Assembly (NCBI GenBank): GCA_012295275.1
Contig: CM022679.1
Location: 23,367,002 to 23,402,001, forward strand
Direction: 5' to 3'
From: Chrysomallon squamiferum
Taxonomy: Eukaryota > Mollusca > Gastropoda > Neomphalida > Peltospiridae
DNA length: 35,000 nucleotides
Shown here piece after piece: positions 1-11,739 of the stretch. Under the pieces are notes generated by a model. That model was not told the DNA's origin. It ran no database searches and was given only the letters and a program-made list of their open reading frames with translations. The position numbers were made by a program, and so were the translations under genes. Position 1 is the first letter of the stretch. Each line of letters opens with the position of its first letter.

Positions 1-101
1 TTTTCTCCCGAGCTTTTTACTTTTCTTGGCCGACCTTTTGACTTGGATTTTGCTTTTGCCTTTTTCAACAGCTGTTTTGTCGTCAGGCTTGGTTTGTCGT
101 C
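1..101 (-). CDS. Likely second coding exon of the SAND gene, cut by the window edge
   Basis: On the minus strand a strong acceptor (pyrimidine-rich TTCTTTCTCAATTTTCCAG) is followed by a lysine-rich open frame beginning DDKPSLTTKQLLKKAK and reaching GRPRKVKSSGE at the window edge. The phase-0 reading fits the phase-0 donor of the SAND exon. It repeats the heptad GRPRKVK of that exon with different codons, which points to protein-level similarity rather than copied DNA. A basic, AT-hook-like or nuclear-localisation segment is inferred. One caution: phase 2 is also open through these 101 nt, while phase 1 meets a stop. The exon could belong to another gene, but strand, phase and shared motif favour the same one. 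It continues left of position 1. Confidence 0.65.
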
Positions 102-120
102 CTGGAAAATTGAGAAAGAA
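102..120 (-). promoter_or_regulatory. Splice acceptor before the left-edge exon
   Basis: Minus strand reads TTCTTTCTCAATTTTCCAG directly before GACGAC. It has a pyrimidine tract and a CAG end. Confidence 0.6.
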
Positions 121-1206
121 AAAAAACACTTAATAAGCAATATGACCTTTTGTCTACATTTACACATGATTTACTCTCTCTTCTGACACTCTGATGTATT
201 ACATTTGTTCATTACCAGATTTATTTCAAGCATTAAAATTGTACTAATATACTGATAATAATTATAACAATATCTCACATGTTTTATTTGTAATGTTCAT
301 TATTTGTATTCTCTATATTTTAAGCCGCAGACCTTAGCAATGGTATAAATTAAACATGAATTTAAACCAACACAAAAAATACAAACATGAATTTAAAAAA
401 ACGCAAATACAGCTATTGAGGCAGACAGTAATTGTAGTTGTGGTGGAGATAAAGATATAGAATTAGTAGACACACTCGTACAAATAGTCATAGTAGTAGC
501 AGTAATATTAACAATAGTAGCCGTAGCAGCAGCAGTTACATCATCAGTAACAGCAGTAATATTAATAAAAACCATTGCTGTCGTAATAAAGGTAATCGGT
601 GAAAAGAAAACTTGAAAAGAAATCGAACAAAAGTAAATTCTTTTCGTTTCTAAGAATGTCAACAAACCGCTCAGTTCTCCAGTACACTCACATTCTTATT
701 TATTACTTCCTTTAATCGATTTATGCATTAGCCCCGAGTTAAAAGTTTGCTATTTTTCATTTACTCCGTCTCTGAAACACGTTAAAACTTGGAAGGTAAA
801 GTCATATATCATGTTTGTTTTGTGCTGGATTGACAAAGTAATGATAAAGTCTAAAAGGAATGTTACGTTTAATGATAATTAAAAATGTAGATCAGCCTAA
901 CATACACGTTTTATTATTCAGTAGCGGATTTGAAATCTAAGTGTTTACATTCGAAAGGTTCCCTTAATACTTTTTATCTTCCCGTGTTTGTTTGTTTTTT
1001 TGTGTTTGTCTGTGGTTGTTTATTAAGGTGTTTTTTTTCTTCTTCTTTTTAAAAAAAAAAAAAAAACAACTTATTCATTTCTTTTTTTAGCTTATTTATG
1101 AATGTTTATTTTTTCATTACTGGTTTTTTTTTTTCTTTCTTTTTTTGAGGAGATATTTTGTAGTTGTTGACGATGTTGTTGTTAGAATAGTCATGTATGT
1201 CTTAGT

Positions 1207-1237
<31 letters not shown>

Positions 1238-2339
1238 TGTTGCGAATTTGTTGTATTTTACTGAACTACACACACACAGGCACATACACGCTCACCCACA
1301 TTAACACCCACACATAAGCATAAGACACACACAGACACATTATGACATTACTTCTTAACAGTCCAGCACGCACGCGTTTCTGATCACGTTTCGCGCCAAA
1401 CCTTCTCATTTCAGCGGATAAAGCGGTTGTGCTCGGCTGACAATCTAAAACTGCGCGCTGCAGACGACATCGTATAATCGTTATTTTCCGTAACCGATAC
1501 GTTCATATCTTATCGCGTACGTAATTTATTTATAGGGATAGACATTTGAAGTTTAACGTAGTTTCATTTATTACTTACGATCGAGGTTAAAATATACAGC
1601 GCTTAAATATCGAGTAAACTGACAACAGCTGCACAAGTAATAATAATAATAACAAAAAGAAGAGGAAGAAAAGCAAGAAGAAAAACGATGAAGACAAGGA
1701 AGATGACAAGGAAGAACAAGAGGAATAGAATTAGTAGTTGCAGAATTAATATTAGTAAAAGGAACTGTAGATGTTGTTGTATTTTTTTTTTCAGTTGTTG
1801 CGGTTGCAGTAGTAGTAGCAATTTCAGCAGCACCAGCATAAAATTTGTAATACTTTATATTCTTATTAGTTTTTATTACTGCATTAGACTTGTAAATCTA
1901 TATCTACGACAACAAAGGTATCATATTAACATTTTAAGAGAGACAGAAACTGACAGACAGACAAAGAGAGAGGAGAATCCGTTTCTTTTCGTAATTTTTT
2001 TAATTTTGTTTTTTTTTTTTTTTTTTTTTTTTCTCCCCTGTTGTTGTGTCAAGATATCTTCTAAATAGCACTGTATTTTATTACAAAGTTTAGTACTAGA
2101 ATCGGTTTATGTACAATCTACTTAGTGTGAGTTATATTTATCACGTTTTATTGTCGAGAATTGGCATGAAAGCCACGACGCACTCAACCCGATTTCCTAC
2201 CAGGAAACCGATAAAAATGATCTAAGCGGCAGTCACGTGTTATATGACGTCACGTCGTCAAGCGTAATCCAAGCGTTTGTTAATGCGCAAGAGATGTCTG
2301 TCCTGGTTAATAATGCTGCGTCTATAACCTAATACGCGT

Positions 2340-2371
<32 letters not shown>

Positions 2372-3020
2372 CCTATCTTTGTTTCTTACGAAAATAATTT
2401 AAAAAAAAAAAATAGATGTTCATCTCTGACGTTTTAAGCTCTCTCCGTTTTTTTTAAAATTCAAATAACTGAACGAAATGAAAGCGACAGAGAGGGGAGT
2501 CAGCCATATCAGTAAAGAAGGAAACAAAAGGAAGAGAAGACGTGATGAAACGAATGAATGAATGACTAAAATATAATAAGAAAAGAAGGAAATATAATCT
2601 GCCTAATTTTAATTAGGAGACATTGGTATTTATTTATTTATTTAACAACATTCATTCATTCTAATCACTATTTAAAAACATCTACATTCAAATTTCAAAA
2701 CTGCCAATAAATAATATAGCAGAGAAAATTACTTGCCTATATTAGTTACCGCCCTGCATAAATAACTAATGATTAGTAACACCATTATTTGACAAATGTC
2801 GAAACTGCACCTTTAACGTAGGTTAAAACAGGTATTATGTTCTTAGTATCCTTGGACATAATTATGGCTGTCTGGTTAGGGCACTTGCCTAACTATGATA
2901 AAGTTGCAAGATCAGAAGAAGCTTCCCCATCCGGGTTTTTCACCGTCATTACGTCATTACGAATAAGTTTATCAAAGGCGGAAGTTCTTTTTAAAGGGAA
3001 AGTGGGTTTGTTTTGTGTGC
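121..3020. other. AT-rich intronic stretch, no supported gene
   Basis: Holds a loose GTA/AGT trinucleotide tract (430-560), TTTA units (1206-1238), a CA-rich tract (1267-1340), T24 (2009-2032) and T29 (2343-2371). Unique CpG-bearing pieces lie at 1360-1620 and 2160-2340. Open frames here are low-complexity. Confidence 0.5.
2245..2252. promoter_or_regulatory. Perfect CRE (TGACGTCA)
   Basis: Full palindromic CREB/ATF site; an E-box CACGTG lies at about 2234-2239. Confidence 0.35.
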
Positions 3021-3060
3021 TGTTTTTTTTTTTTTTTTTTTTTTTTTATATATATATATA
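2861..3060 (+). repeat. Decayed tRNA-like SINE fragment with poly-T tail
   Basis: ATGGCTGTCTGGTTAGGGCA resembles the A-box part of a tRNA-derived SINE. The B-box is unclear. A unique body follows and ends in T25 (3023-3047) and TA repeats (3047-3060). Confidence 0.35.
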
Positions 3061-3223
3061 TTTGAAATAAAAGACACATGGTCGTATTGTATGCTGTTTG
3101 TCATAATTTTATATCATCGTCATTAGCACCATAAATACTATTGATATTATTATTTTTGTTTTTCTTGTTGTTCTTGTTGTTATTTTTAACGGTATAACTC
3201 TGTTAATATAATTAAGAAATCTT

Positions 3224-4640
<1,417 letters not shown>

Positions 4641-4644
4641 AACG

Positions 4645-4780
<136 letters not shown>

Positions 4781-5183
4781 TTTCGTTTTTTTTTAATCAA
4801 TACTTTTACAAAATGGGTTTCATAATAATAAAATTATAGTCAGACTTATTCTCGACACTACCGATGCTCTTTCGAGCAACAACAAAAAATTCCAAAATAA
4901 TTTTCTTTTCTTTTTCAATTTATCGGGCTCCGCTTAAGTCCACAACAATGGACACCATAATAAAATGTCGGATACGCTTTCTTCCTGTTAACAATACATT
5001 GATTGTGATAAACGAAACTACAGCGATAAAAATATTTTTTTCCGAGCTTTACCGATATTTGGCAAATTGACAAAAACGAGTTTTCTATAGGTTGAAACGT
5101 GTCATACCATACCACTCGGCGTGAAACTGTTTCGCTAATATCAATTTCACTAAACGCTTTACCGTAAACCTCTTATTTTTTGC
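4781..5183. other. AT-rich unique DNA, nothing recognised
   Basis: Two overlapping opposite-strand frames of under 70 codons cover it; neither resembles a protein family. Confidence 0.45.
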
Positions 5184-5185
5184 AT

Positions 5186-5220
<35 letters not shown>

Positions 5221-5268
5221 TATATATATATATATATTTATTTATTTATTTGTTTGTTTGTTTGTTTG
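5184..5268. repeat. TTTA/TA/TTTG compound microsatellite
   Basis: TTTA units, then TA units, then TTTA and TTTG units in an unbroken tract. Confidence 0.9.
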
Positions 5269-5666
5269 AATGTGTGTTTTTTTTATATCTCTTTGTAAAT
5301 CAACAATAGTTTTGTATTAATTGGATTTAAATATTTAACATTATTCACTATTTATATAAATTAGACAAACATTTATTTTCTACTGCCGTGCAATTAAATT
5401 TAATTAATTATGACGTCTTTTAAACTAACTACATCCCCCGTACCAATCACCGTCACCCCTCCCACCCCACCCCCGTACGAACTCCAAGAGCCGCTCTGAT
5501 TTCGATTCGCAAATATTTCCTTTCCGTGATGACAAAATGACCCTGTTAGATTACCATCGATGTTTTAGCCAGAAGGCAGGCAAGGCAGGCAGCCATTTTC
5601 TGTGAAGTGGGTTTCTTTCAGTAGAGTCTCCTTTGTTAGCGAAAGCTATTTCAACAAATCGCCAAA

Positions 5667-5683
5667 ACGGCTTTCGAAGCCGT
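5667..5683. repeat. Perfect 7-bp hairpin
   Basis: ACGGCTT-TCG-AAGCCGT. It does not match the histone mRNA 3' stem-loop consensus. Confidence 0.45.
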
Positions 5684-5731
5684 GAGAGAATCGCGTGCTA
5701 ACGGAAATTTCTTTTCCATTACGGCGTCGCC

Positions 5732-5872
5732 ATGCGAGCGAAGGATGCGGAACACATCGTTAAACTTCGTATAGCTCCGCGCTCGGTCCCGTCGCGTCGT
5801 CTGTTCTCAGTTGATCTCCTCCGGTTGGGATCGGCCATTAACCGTACGAAGATAATAACAAAAGGGTTTTGA
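5732..5872 (+). other. Short open frame in a CpG-rich island (46 aa), doubtful
   Basis: ATG at 5732 opens 46 codons in unusually CpG-rich DNA. The peptide begins MRAKDAEHIVKLRIAP and is basic. No family is recognised and no donor or acceptor decides its fate. The island (5550-6000) may simply be a regulatory element. Confidence 0.15.
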
Positions 5873-5942
5873 GCACGTATGGGAACGATTGCGAACTGCG
5901 CGGGTCTGGCTTAACCGTTATTTATCGAAATTCATCAATCGC

Positions 5943-5985
5943 TGTCGAAATTTATCGACAAGTCCAAATTGCCAGACTTTGGACT
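5943..5985. repeat. Two adjacent stem-loops
   Basis: TGTCGA/TCGACA (5943-5948 with 5955-5960) is followed without a gap by AGTCCAAA/TTTGGACT (5961-5968 with 5978-5985). Both stems are perfect. They lie in a CpG-bearing island and their role is unknown. Confidence 0.5.
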
Positions 5986-6027
5986 CTTCGTGTCACGAAA
6001 TCTCAGGCAGAGGTTATTCCTGAAAAT

Positions 6028-6054
6028 GGGGGGGGGATTCATTTTACGTCGTTA

Positions 6055-6105
<51 letters not shown>

Positions 6106-6124
6106 AGTATGTGTGTGTGCGTGC
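6028..6124. repeat. G9 run and GT array
   Basis: Nine guanines at 6028-6036, then an interrupted GT array from 6055 to 6124. A frame reading through it (CVCVCV) is artefactual. Confidence 0.85.
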
Positions 6125-6799
6125 GAGCGCAAGTAGGTGCGTGTTTTTGTTATAAGAAATGAAAGATACATCAAAGATGGAAAGTAATTCACTAAATTTT
6201 CAGTTTTAGTAAATTGATGGCCGAAATATTTTAAAGCTATTATTGGCGCATGTTTTGAAATACGACTTTACTTAAAAAAAAATTTAAAAAATTAAAAAAA
6301 AAAATTAAAGTTTTTATAATAATAATTATTATATTTTTTGTTTCAAAAATTAATTTATTTTTATTTTTAGCATCAGTATCATCATCAATATTATCATCAT
6401 CATCATCTGTTATCTTTTATCTTTATTTACGAGTAACAATTCATTTCCAACTAACGATCCTACGGGGGGGATAAGGTTAACACGTCTATTTTCTACATAA
6501 ATCTCCATTTTCCTTTCGCTACAGAGTTCACTGAGGTGAATCGAATTCTGTTTGATTCAACCTTCTTGATCAATAAGTAAGAAAATTAAGTCATCTGGGA
6601 CGCACTGTGAGCTCGAATTGTTTGAAACTAATCAATATCGCCTTCGAGATGACGTCTATCGATGACCGGCGTTTGTCAAGAATGTCGTTTACATACACTC
6701 ATTTCTCTCTATCTCTGTCTCCTTTCCTTCTTTCTTTTTTTTTTTAATATTTATTTATTTTAACACGCCACAATCTGGCACCGAGCCAAAACGGATACT

Positions 6800-7205
6800 T
6801 TGTTTCTCAAGTAAAAACAGGGCGGAAGTCACGCTCGGCGCCGTAGACTGTTTCTTTAATTCCCAGGCCCCCAGAGTATCGATAATGCAGGCCGTTTCGG
6901 AGGCACGGTCGCAGGTCTAAACAATTATTGTCAATATTAAAACACGGTTCGTTGCCATGGCGACTGACGTAAAAACTTGGGTCAGCACGTGATCGCCCAA
7001 CGTAACTCCCGTTTGTGAAAAATGAACCCTCGAGATTGCCGCGTGCCGATAAGCGCGGTGTTCCGCCTCGCGGAGCTCCGCATCTCGTCTGCAAACTGAA
7101 ATGATACGAGGTCGAGGCTATTGTGTGACAAAGTTCACGCGCGCTTCCCCTCCGGGCGCACGCAACCCTAAACTCGTCTCTGCCATTTCCTGTCTTAGGA
7201 GAAAG
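6800..7205. promoter_or_regulatory. CpG-rich intronic island with RFX, ETS and E-box motifs
   Basis: This 400-bp GC-richer block stands out from AT-rich flanks. It holds an ETS-type GCGGAAGT (6822-6829), CGGCGCCG (6836-6843), an X-box at 6951-6964, an E-box CACGTG (6986-6991) and the 12-bp palindrome GCGGAGCTCCGC (7070-7081). A minus-strand open frame spans it (134 codons) but resembles no family and is arginine-rich from composition, so a control element is preferred over a gene. Confidence 0.4.
6951..6964 (-). promoter_or_regulatory. RFX X-box
   Basis: Minus strand GTCGCCATGGCAAC fits the RFX consensus GTNRCC-AT-RGYAAC at every position. Confidence 0.5.
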
Positions 7206-7957
7206 CGTCACAAGAAAAGAAAAAAAAAAAAAAAAATTTTATCCATCAGCTATCGACTTCTTGCCTTTTAACTATCCCCGATAGCAAATATATAAATCAA
7301 ACTTGTTTCTGGTGCTAAAAGCCGCTTATAAATAGCACTGTGTTGAGCTTTTGAGAGCGTTATTAATTACAAAACGAGTTATCATAAAAATAAGTCTAAA
7401 TTTAGAAACGGTGACTGATAGGGCTGAGTTTTATTTTTTCTTCAAAGTTACTGAAATAAGTGAGCATTTACGGCGCCGTAATTTGAACAGTTTATAAATA
7501 ATTTTCGACATATGTTTTAGTTAGGTAAAAGAAAAGAAAAACAAAGATATTTTCGTTCACTACGTGGTGTGAAGAAATGCCGAACACAGATAACTAACAA
7601 AATGTTGACCTTGTGTGTCATCTACGGCACATAAATAACGTACTGCTGGAGAAAAACTGCGTATTTAACGATCACGTATGGAAAAATTAATTATTAGTAA
7701 TCCCTTCAACGTAAAAGCGATTATATATATATGTGCCATGTCTGATATAAAGAGAACGAACAATAGAACGACAGACAGAAAGATGAAGATAAATATGGAG
7801 AGAGAAAAAACAACAAAAAAAACAGTCAGGCTCACTATGGCTGTTAATCTTTTGTTTTTCTCTGCATTTTCTGTATTTCTTAAGTATTCATTTGGAATTT
7901 TCAGTACATTTCGTCCTGTTACTGCTGCTGCTGCTACTACTAGTACTGCGTCAATTG
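7206..7957. other. AT-rich intronic DNA with one GC-rich palindrome
   Basis: Apart from the palindrome at 7468-7481 nothing was recognised. A plus-strand frame from 7678 runs into the ATA/GAT arrays and is discounted. Confidence 0.45.
7468..7481. repeat. 14-bp palindrome TTACGGCGCCGTAA
   Basis: Thirteen of its bases recur at 22792-22804. It lies in otherwise AT-rich DNA. Confidence 0.5.
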
Positions 7958-7988
<31 letters not shown>

Positions 7989-8010
7989 TGATGATGATGA
8001 TGATGATGAT
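7958..8010. repeat. ATA array merging into GAT array
   Basis: ATA units to 7986, then eight GAT units (7987-8010). Apparent poly-Asn/poly-Asp frames come from it. Confidence 0.9.
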
Positions 8011-8085
8011 AAGTACGTACCGCGATAATTTATATGCGATATTCACTTTTAAATTATATTTACAATTCGATCTGCTTTTCTTGTT

Positions 8086-8104
8086 GTATGTGTGTGTGTA
8101 TGTA

Positions 8105-8141
<37 letters not shown>
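8086..8141. repeat. GT/TA alternating purine-pyrimidine array
   Basis: About 55 nt of strict alternation, GT units passing into TA units. Confidence 0.9.
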
Positions 8142-8622
8142 TCTAAACATCGAGTATGTTTCAGCTGTAAAACAAAACAGTATTTTTTCTTCTCTCGCGA
8201 CCCAGACCGCGCAGTTAAATAAATCTCGAGACGGTTGCGCTGTTGTTGTTGCTGCCGATGTCGTCATTTCGGCGTGTTTTATTAATGCACTGACGCAGCT
8301 CGATACTGCGGATACCGTTTACGACTTTAGACGAGATCTGCTGATACGAATGTCGATGCGGTTGTAAACGACTGATGCAGAATGATGGATTTATGAAAGC
8401 GGCATTAGCGTGCTTCAGGATCGTGTAAAGATTTTATTGTAGGTACACCGCGGTGCGCGCCTTTTGCGGCGCGATTTACCACAAGCATCAGCAGCAAGAA
8501 CAATGGATGTGTTTTTTGCCTTTGATTAATTACAAATGTCCAGTAAATATCAATACGGGAAATAGATGTCTTCCGAATCAACAAATGATATAAATTAAAC
8601 GATAATAGTTGTTTCTAATGAT
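8142..8622. other. Unique CpG-bearing stretch, no gene recognised
   Basis: CpG-rich from about 8195 to 8480, with the palindrome CACCGCGGTG at 8446-8455. A 91-codon frame starts in a GT array and is not supported. Confidence 0.4.
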
Positions 8623-8990
8623 AGAAAGAAAGAAAGAAGAGAAAGAAAGAAAGAAAGAGGAAAGGATGCAAGGAGGGAAGAAAGAAAATATTATGAAAAT
8701 TTAAGAACGAAGAATGAATGAAAGAAAATGGGAAGGACGGAATGCCAGGGAAAAAAAAAAATAATAATAAAAAGCAAGAAAGAAATGTGTAAAAATAGAA
8801 AGAAAAGCTGAAACACGAAAAAACGAATAAAAATTGGCGAATAAAGAAGAAAGGAGAAAAAGTTCCCAAATGAAGGCAACAACGAAAGAAAGAAAAAGAC
8901 AGAAAGAAGAATGAATGAATGAATGAATGAATGAAAATAAAGTCCAAAAGTAAAGACGTGAAAAGAGAAAGAAAGAAAACTAAGAAGTGA

Positions 8991-9038
<48 letters not shown>

Positions 9039-9080
9039 AAAAATAATGAAAAGAAAGTAAGAGATAAAGGGGGAGAAATG
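8623..9080. repeat. 450-bp polypurine (GAAA-rich) tract
   Basis: Almost all A and G on the plus strand, with GAAT units (8909-8934) and a GAAA array (8989-9042). Minus-strand Phe/Ser-rich frames here are its translation. Confidence 0.85.
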
Positions 9081-9455
9081 ATTACTGTTAAAATGATAAT
9101 TATGGTCTACAGGACCCACGGTTTTCTCTAGTCCAAGCTCTTGACATGGCAGCCTTGAGTTACCAGTAATTTTACTCAATTAAATTGAGTCGATTCTCGC
9201 ATTTTGCCTCCTTAATTATAGATTTTTGCCATCTGATGTGGGTCACGCTGTTCACAAAACACTGGGAAATGGCTTCGTGGCCGTGTTTTCGTAACAGAAG
9301 GAAATACCGTTTAATTTGACTGAAATTTGGGAAATTTTCCCTTTAATCGTTTGTTTATTCGTTCATTTGTTATTTCGCTCGTTCGTTCTTTTCATTTATT
9401 TTATTCTGTTGTTGATAATAATAATAATAATAATGCGATACAGATGTACTTCATT

Positions 9456-9487
<32 letters not shown>

Positions 9488-10094
9488 TAATCATACTTAT
9501 TTACAAAGTAAATTATATATAGCTAAGTTATTTATTGAAACAATTAACGATTTATTTACTCCAAACTACGAATTTTTTCTTCTATATTTTATTTACTAAA
9601 GTTATGTATTTTTTATTTACTGAGATTTTTCTTTCTTTATTTCTTTATTTATTTATTTATTTATTATTATTTTTTTTTATTTATTTTACTTTATTTTTTT
9701 ACTGCTGGTCTAGTGATTTATTTACTTTCTAATTTATTTCACTACAAAATTTCATGTCCTCTTCTTCTTCATCTTCCCAGTTATCATCATGTGATTAAAC
9801 AGGTGACATCAATTACCGATTTTTCACACCTTCCAACATCTTTGAGAAGACACGAGAATTTAAAAAATAAAGTACAGAGGAAAAAGAAGGAGTCGGGAAC
9901 CGAAACGTATTATAAAAGAAACTGTTTGTTGTACGGATTCGTATGATTTGTTAGGGCTGAAAAGAACCGAGGCATTACTTGCGTAACATTAACAGTTTCA
10001 TTTCGTATCAAAGTGCAAGGCGAAACCCTAGAAATAATCGGTTAGTCCTGTGATGTTTCTTTGTCTTCGTTGGCGGTGTTTTGTATTGACCGCT

Positions 10095-10150
10095 TTTTAA
10101 AGGGGCATTAACGCAAGTTGCTTGCCCGACTAAACAGCCGAGGGCGATCC
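10095..10150 (-). repeat. Possible tRNA-like fragment
   Basis: Minus strand GGCTGTTTAGTCGGGCAAGC resembles the start of the fragment at 2865 and contains GCAAG-CAA-CTTGC. The B-box is missing. Weak. Confidence 0.2.
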
Positions 10151-10170
10151 TACAGTAATCAGTAAACACC

Positions 10171-10250
10171 ATCTTTGGAGAGTCGAACTTTGACACTAAA
10201 TACATATTTACTTTGCTGTTTGTCAAAGTCCGTTCGACTTTTCCAAGGAT
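10171..10250. repeat. 80-nt imperfect inverted repeat (hairpin)
   Basis: The arm at 10171-10195 pairs with the arm at 10221-10250: ATCxTTGGA, AGTCGAAC and TTTGACA match, about 23 pairs, with one mismatch and two small bulges. The loop is 25 nt. In size it resembles a microRNA precursor or a tiny MITE-like element, but neither identity is shown. Confidence 0.55.
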
Positions 10251-11046
10251 AATCATTAATAAGAAGAAGAATTTTTAAAAATATATATATAAATAAATAA
10301 ACAAGATAATATAATCAGTCGTGTAGTAAACTTTTATGAAATGTCACGCTGAGTATAATATCGAAAATTAATAAATGAATAAATAAATAAATAATAAATG
10401 GGCTTTATTAAGTATATTAACATTTTTTTTATTATTTATTTATTAGTTTACTAAAAAGAAAAACAGCGGAATCTGATTTTACAATTTAGTTTGGCGCATC
10501 TGTTAAAACGGAACTTTTGAAAACTTTATTTTTTTAATCAATTGCTTTTAAGATTTTATATCGTGCCGCCTTCATCGGTACACATGTCCGCAAATATTTA
10601 ACCCATTTACTAGCCTTAATTCACATATTCTTATAGCACTTTCCGTCCATAATTCGCAACAAAGAAATCCCTGCATCGACGTACACACCCCGTCGTGTAA
10701 TATTTGAACGACTTCGTGAAAGAAAACAAAGTTAGGGCCGTCGCTTCATTACTGAAAAGGGGCGGGACTCTCGGTATTGACAATACGCGGGAAAATGTCA
10801 CTTGGGAGTAAGCAAACTATGCAGGCGCATTTCGGAGATAGCGATAATGGCTGACGGAGTTATGTCAATCAATAACATCTGTTCTACGCGCCTACGAAAA
10901 CCCAACCATGATTACACAGTCGTCTCCAAGACTCTGTGTTGTGTTTTTACAATTACATACAAGTTGTTTCCCCCCCCCCTCACGTGTGTTGCCGATACGC
11001 CGAAGCGACTGTATTAAATAACAGCATCAGCTAACCGGAAGTCGGG

Positions 11047-11054
11047 TGACGTCA
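11047..11054. promoter_or_regulatory. Perfect CRE (TGACGTCA)
   Basis: Full palindromic CREB/ATF site, 131 bp left of the TGCGCACGTGCGCA palindrome. Confidence 0.35.
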
Positions 11055-11184
11055 TCGAATGTCTGTTGGAAACGTTACGCCATATTTCTTTTTTTTTTTT
11101 TTTCACTTTCTTCTTCGACTTTTTTTCTTCTTTTTTTTTCCACTTTTTTCTTGTCTCACTTTCGCAGGATGTATATTTATCCAT

Positions 11185-11198
11185 TGCGCACGTGCGCA
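11185..11198. promoter_or_regulatory. 14-bp palindrome TGCGCACGTGCGCA
   Basis: A perfect palindrome with a CACGTG E-box at its centre, flanked by TGCGCA/TGCGCA arms similar to NRF1 half-sites. Confidence 0.4.
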
Positions 11199-11331
11199 TA
11201 TTTATGAGTACGCGAATTCAAAGAATTATGGTTAAGCGGGATGTATTATTTTTTTTCTTCTTAGTAGTAATACCAGCTTTCTCGATATAATTACATAATT
11301 ATATATTCATTTTTTTTTCTTTCGCTCTTCT

Positions 11332-11460
11332 GTCTACATCTATCTTGTCTGTTTATCTATCTATCTATCTATAAACCTACCTATCTGCCTATCTTCTATC
11401 TATCTATCTGTCTGTCTAGCTATCTATCTCTCTGCCTTCCTATCTGTCTATATACCTATT
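11332..11460. repeat. Degenerate TCTA/TCTG tetranucleotide repeat
   Basis: TCTA units with many point changes (TCTG, CCTA) for about 130 nt, suggesting an old array. Confidence 0.85.
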
Positions 11461-11589
11461 TATTTTCCATCGTTAATTAATCAAATCTCGTTCTTTCTGT
11501 ATTTATCGGCGTCTTTCTCTCTCACTCTCTCTAATTAAAATTTCCTACCCTTCTCTTCGCCTAAGATAAGTGGAAAATTTTTGGAGCTG

Positions 11590-11610
11590 AAGGTCAATAA
11601 CTTTGACCTT
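11590..11610. promoter_or_regulatory. Inverted nuclear-receptor-type half-sites
   Basis: AAGGTCAA and TTGACCTT face each other around a 5-nt gap. The AGGTCA cores are 7 nt apart. AGGTCA is the classic nuclear receptor half-site; an inverted arrangement with 7-nt spacing is not a standard one. Confidence 0.35.
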
Positions 11611-11634
11611 TTGTTCAAACCGAAAAACGTGTCT

Positions 11635-11739
11635 TACGGATCCGTAATCCGCGGATGCCTCTGTTTCGCCACGGCGTGGCGTGTTTGAGTGAACACGGTC
11701 ACCAAAATAGATCCTCGAGCCTGTGAAACACGCGTGTTT
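11635..11739. repeat. Cluster of GC-rich palindromes
   Basis: TACGGATCCGTA (11635-11646) abuts ATCCGCGGAT (11647-11656); GCCACG-G-CGTGGC (11668-11680) and AAACACGCGTGTTT (11726-11739) follow. All are perfect. Confidence 0.6.

Larger units (their letters stand above)
9081..11046. other. T-rich low-complexity DNA, then a CpG-bearing block
   Basis: 9310-9760 is dominated by TTTA, TTA and T runs. 9960-10260 is unique and holds the hairpin and the tRNA-like piece. 10370-10460 is AAAT/TTTA. 10600-11040 is CpG-bearing and includes an ATG in good context at 10847 with a 56-codon frame (begins MADGVMSINN) that has no recognised relatives. Confidence 0.4.

Noticed and set aside
6807-7211. 134-codon minus-strand frame in a CpG-rich island
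   Set aside because: Arginine- and glycine-rich from GC content, no family resemblance, and the DNA is dense in factor motifs. Kept only as a regulatory island.
8615-9179. Long minus-strand Phe/Ser-rich frames
   Set aside because: They translate the polypurine tract; every frame there lacks stops for compositional reasons.
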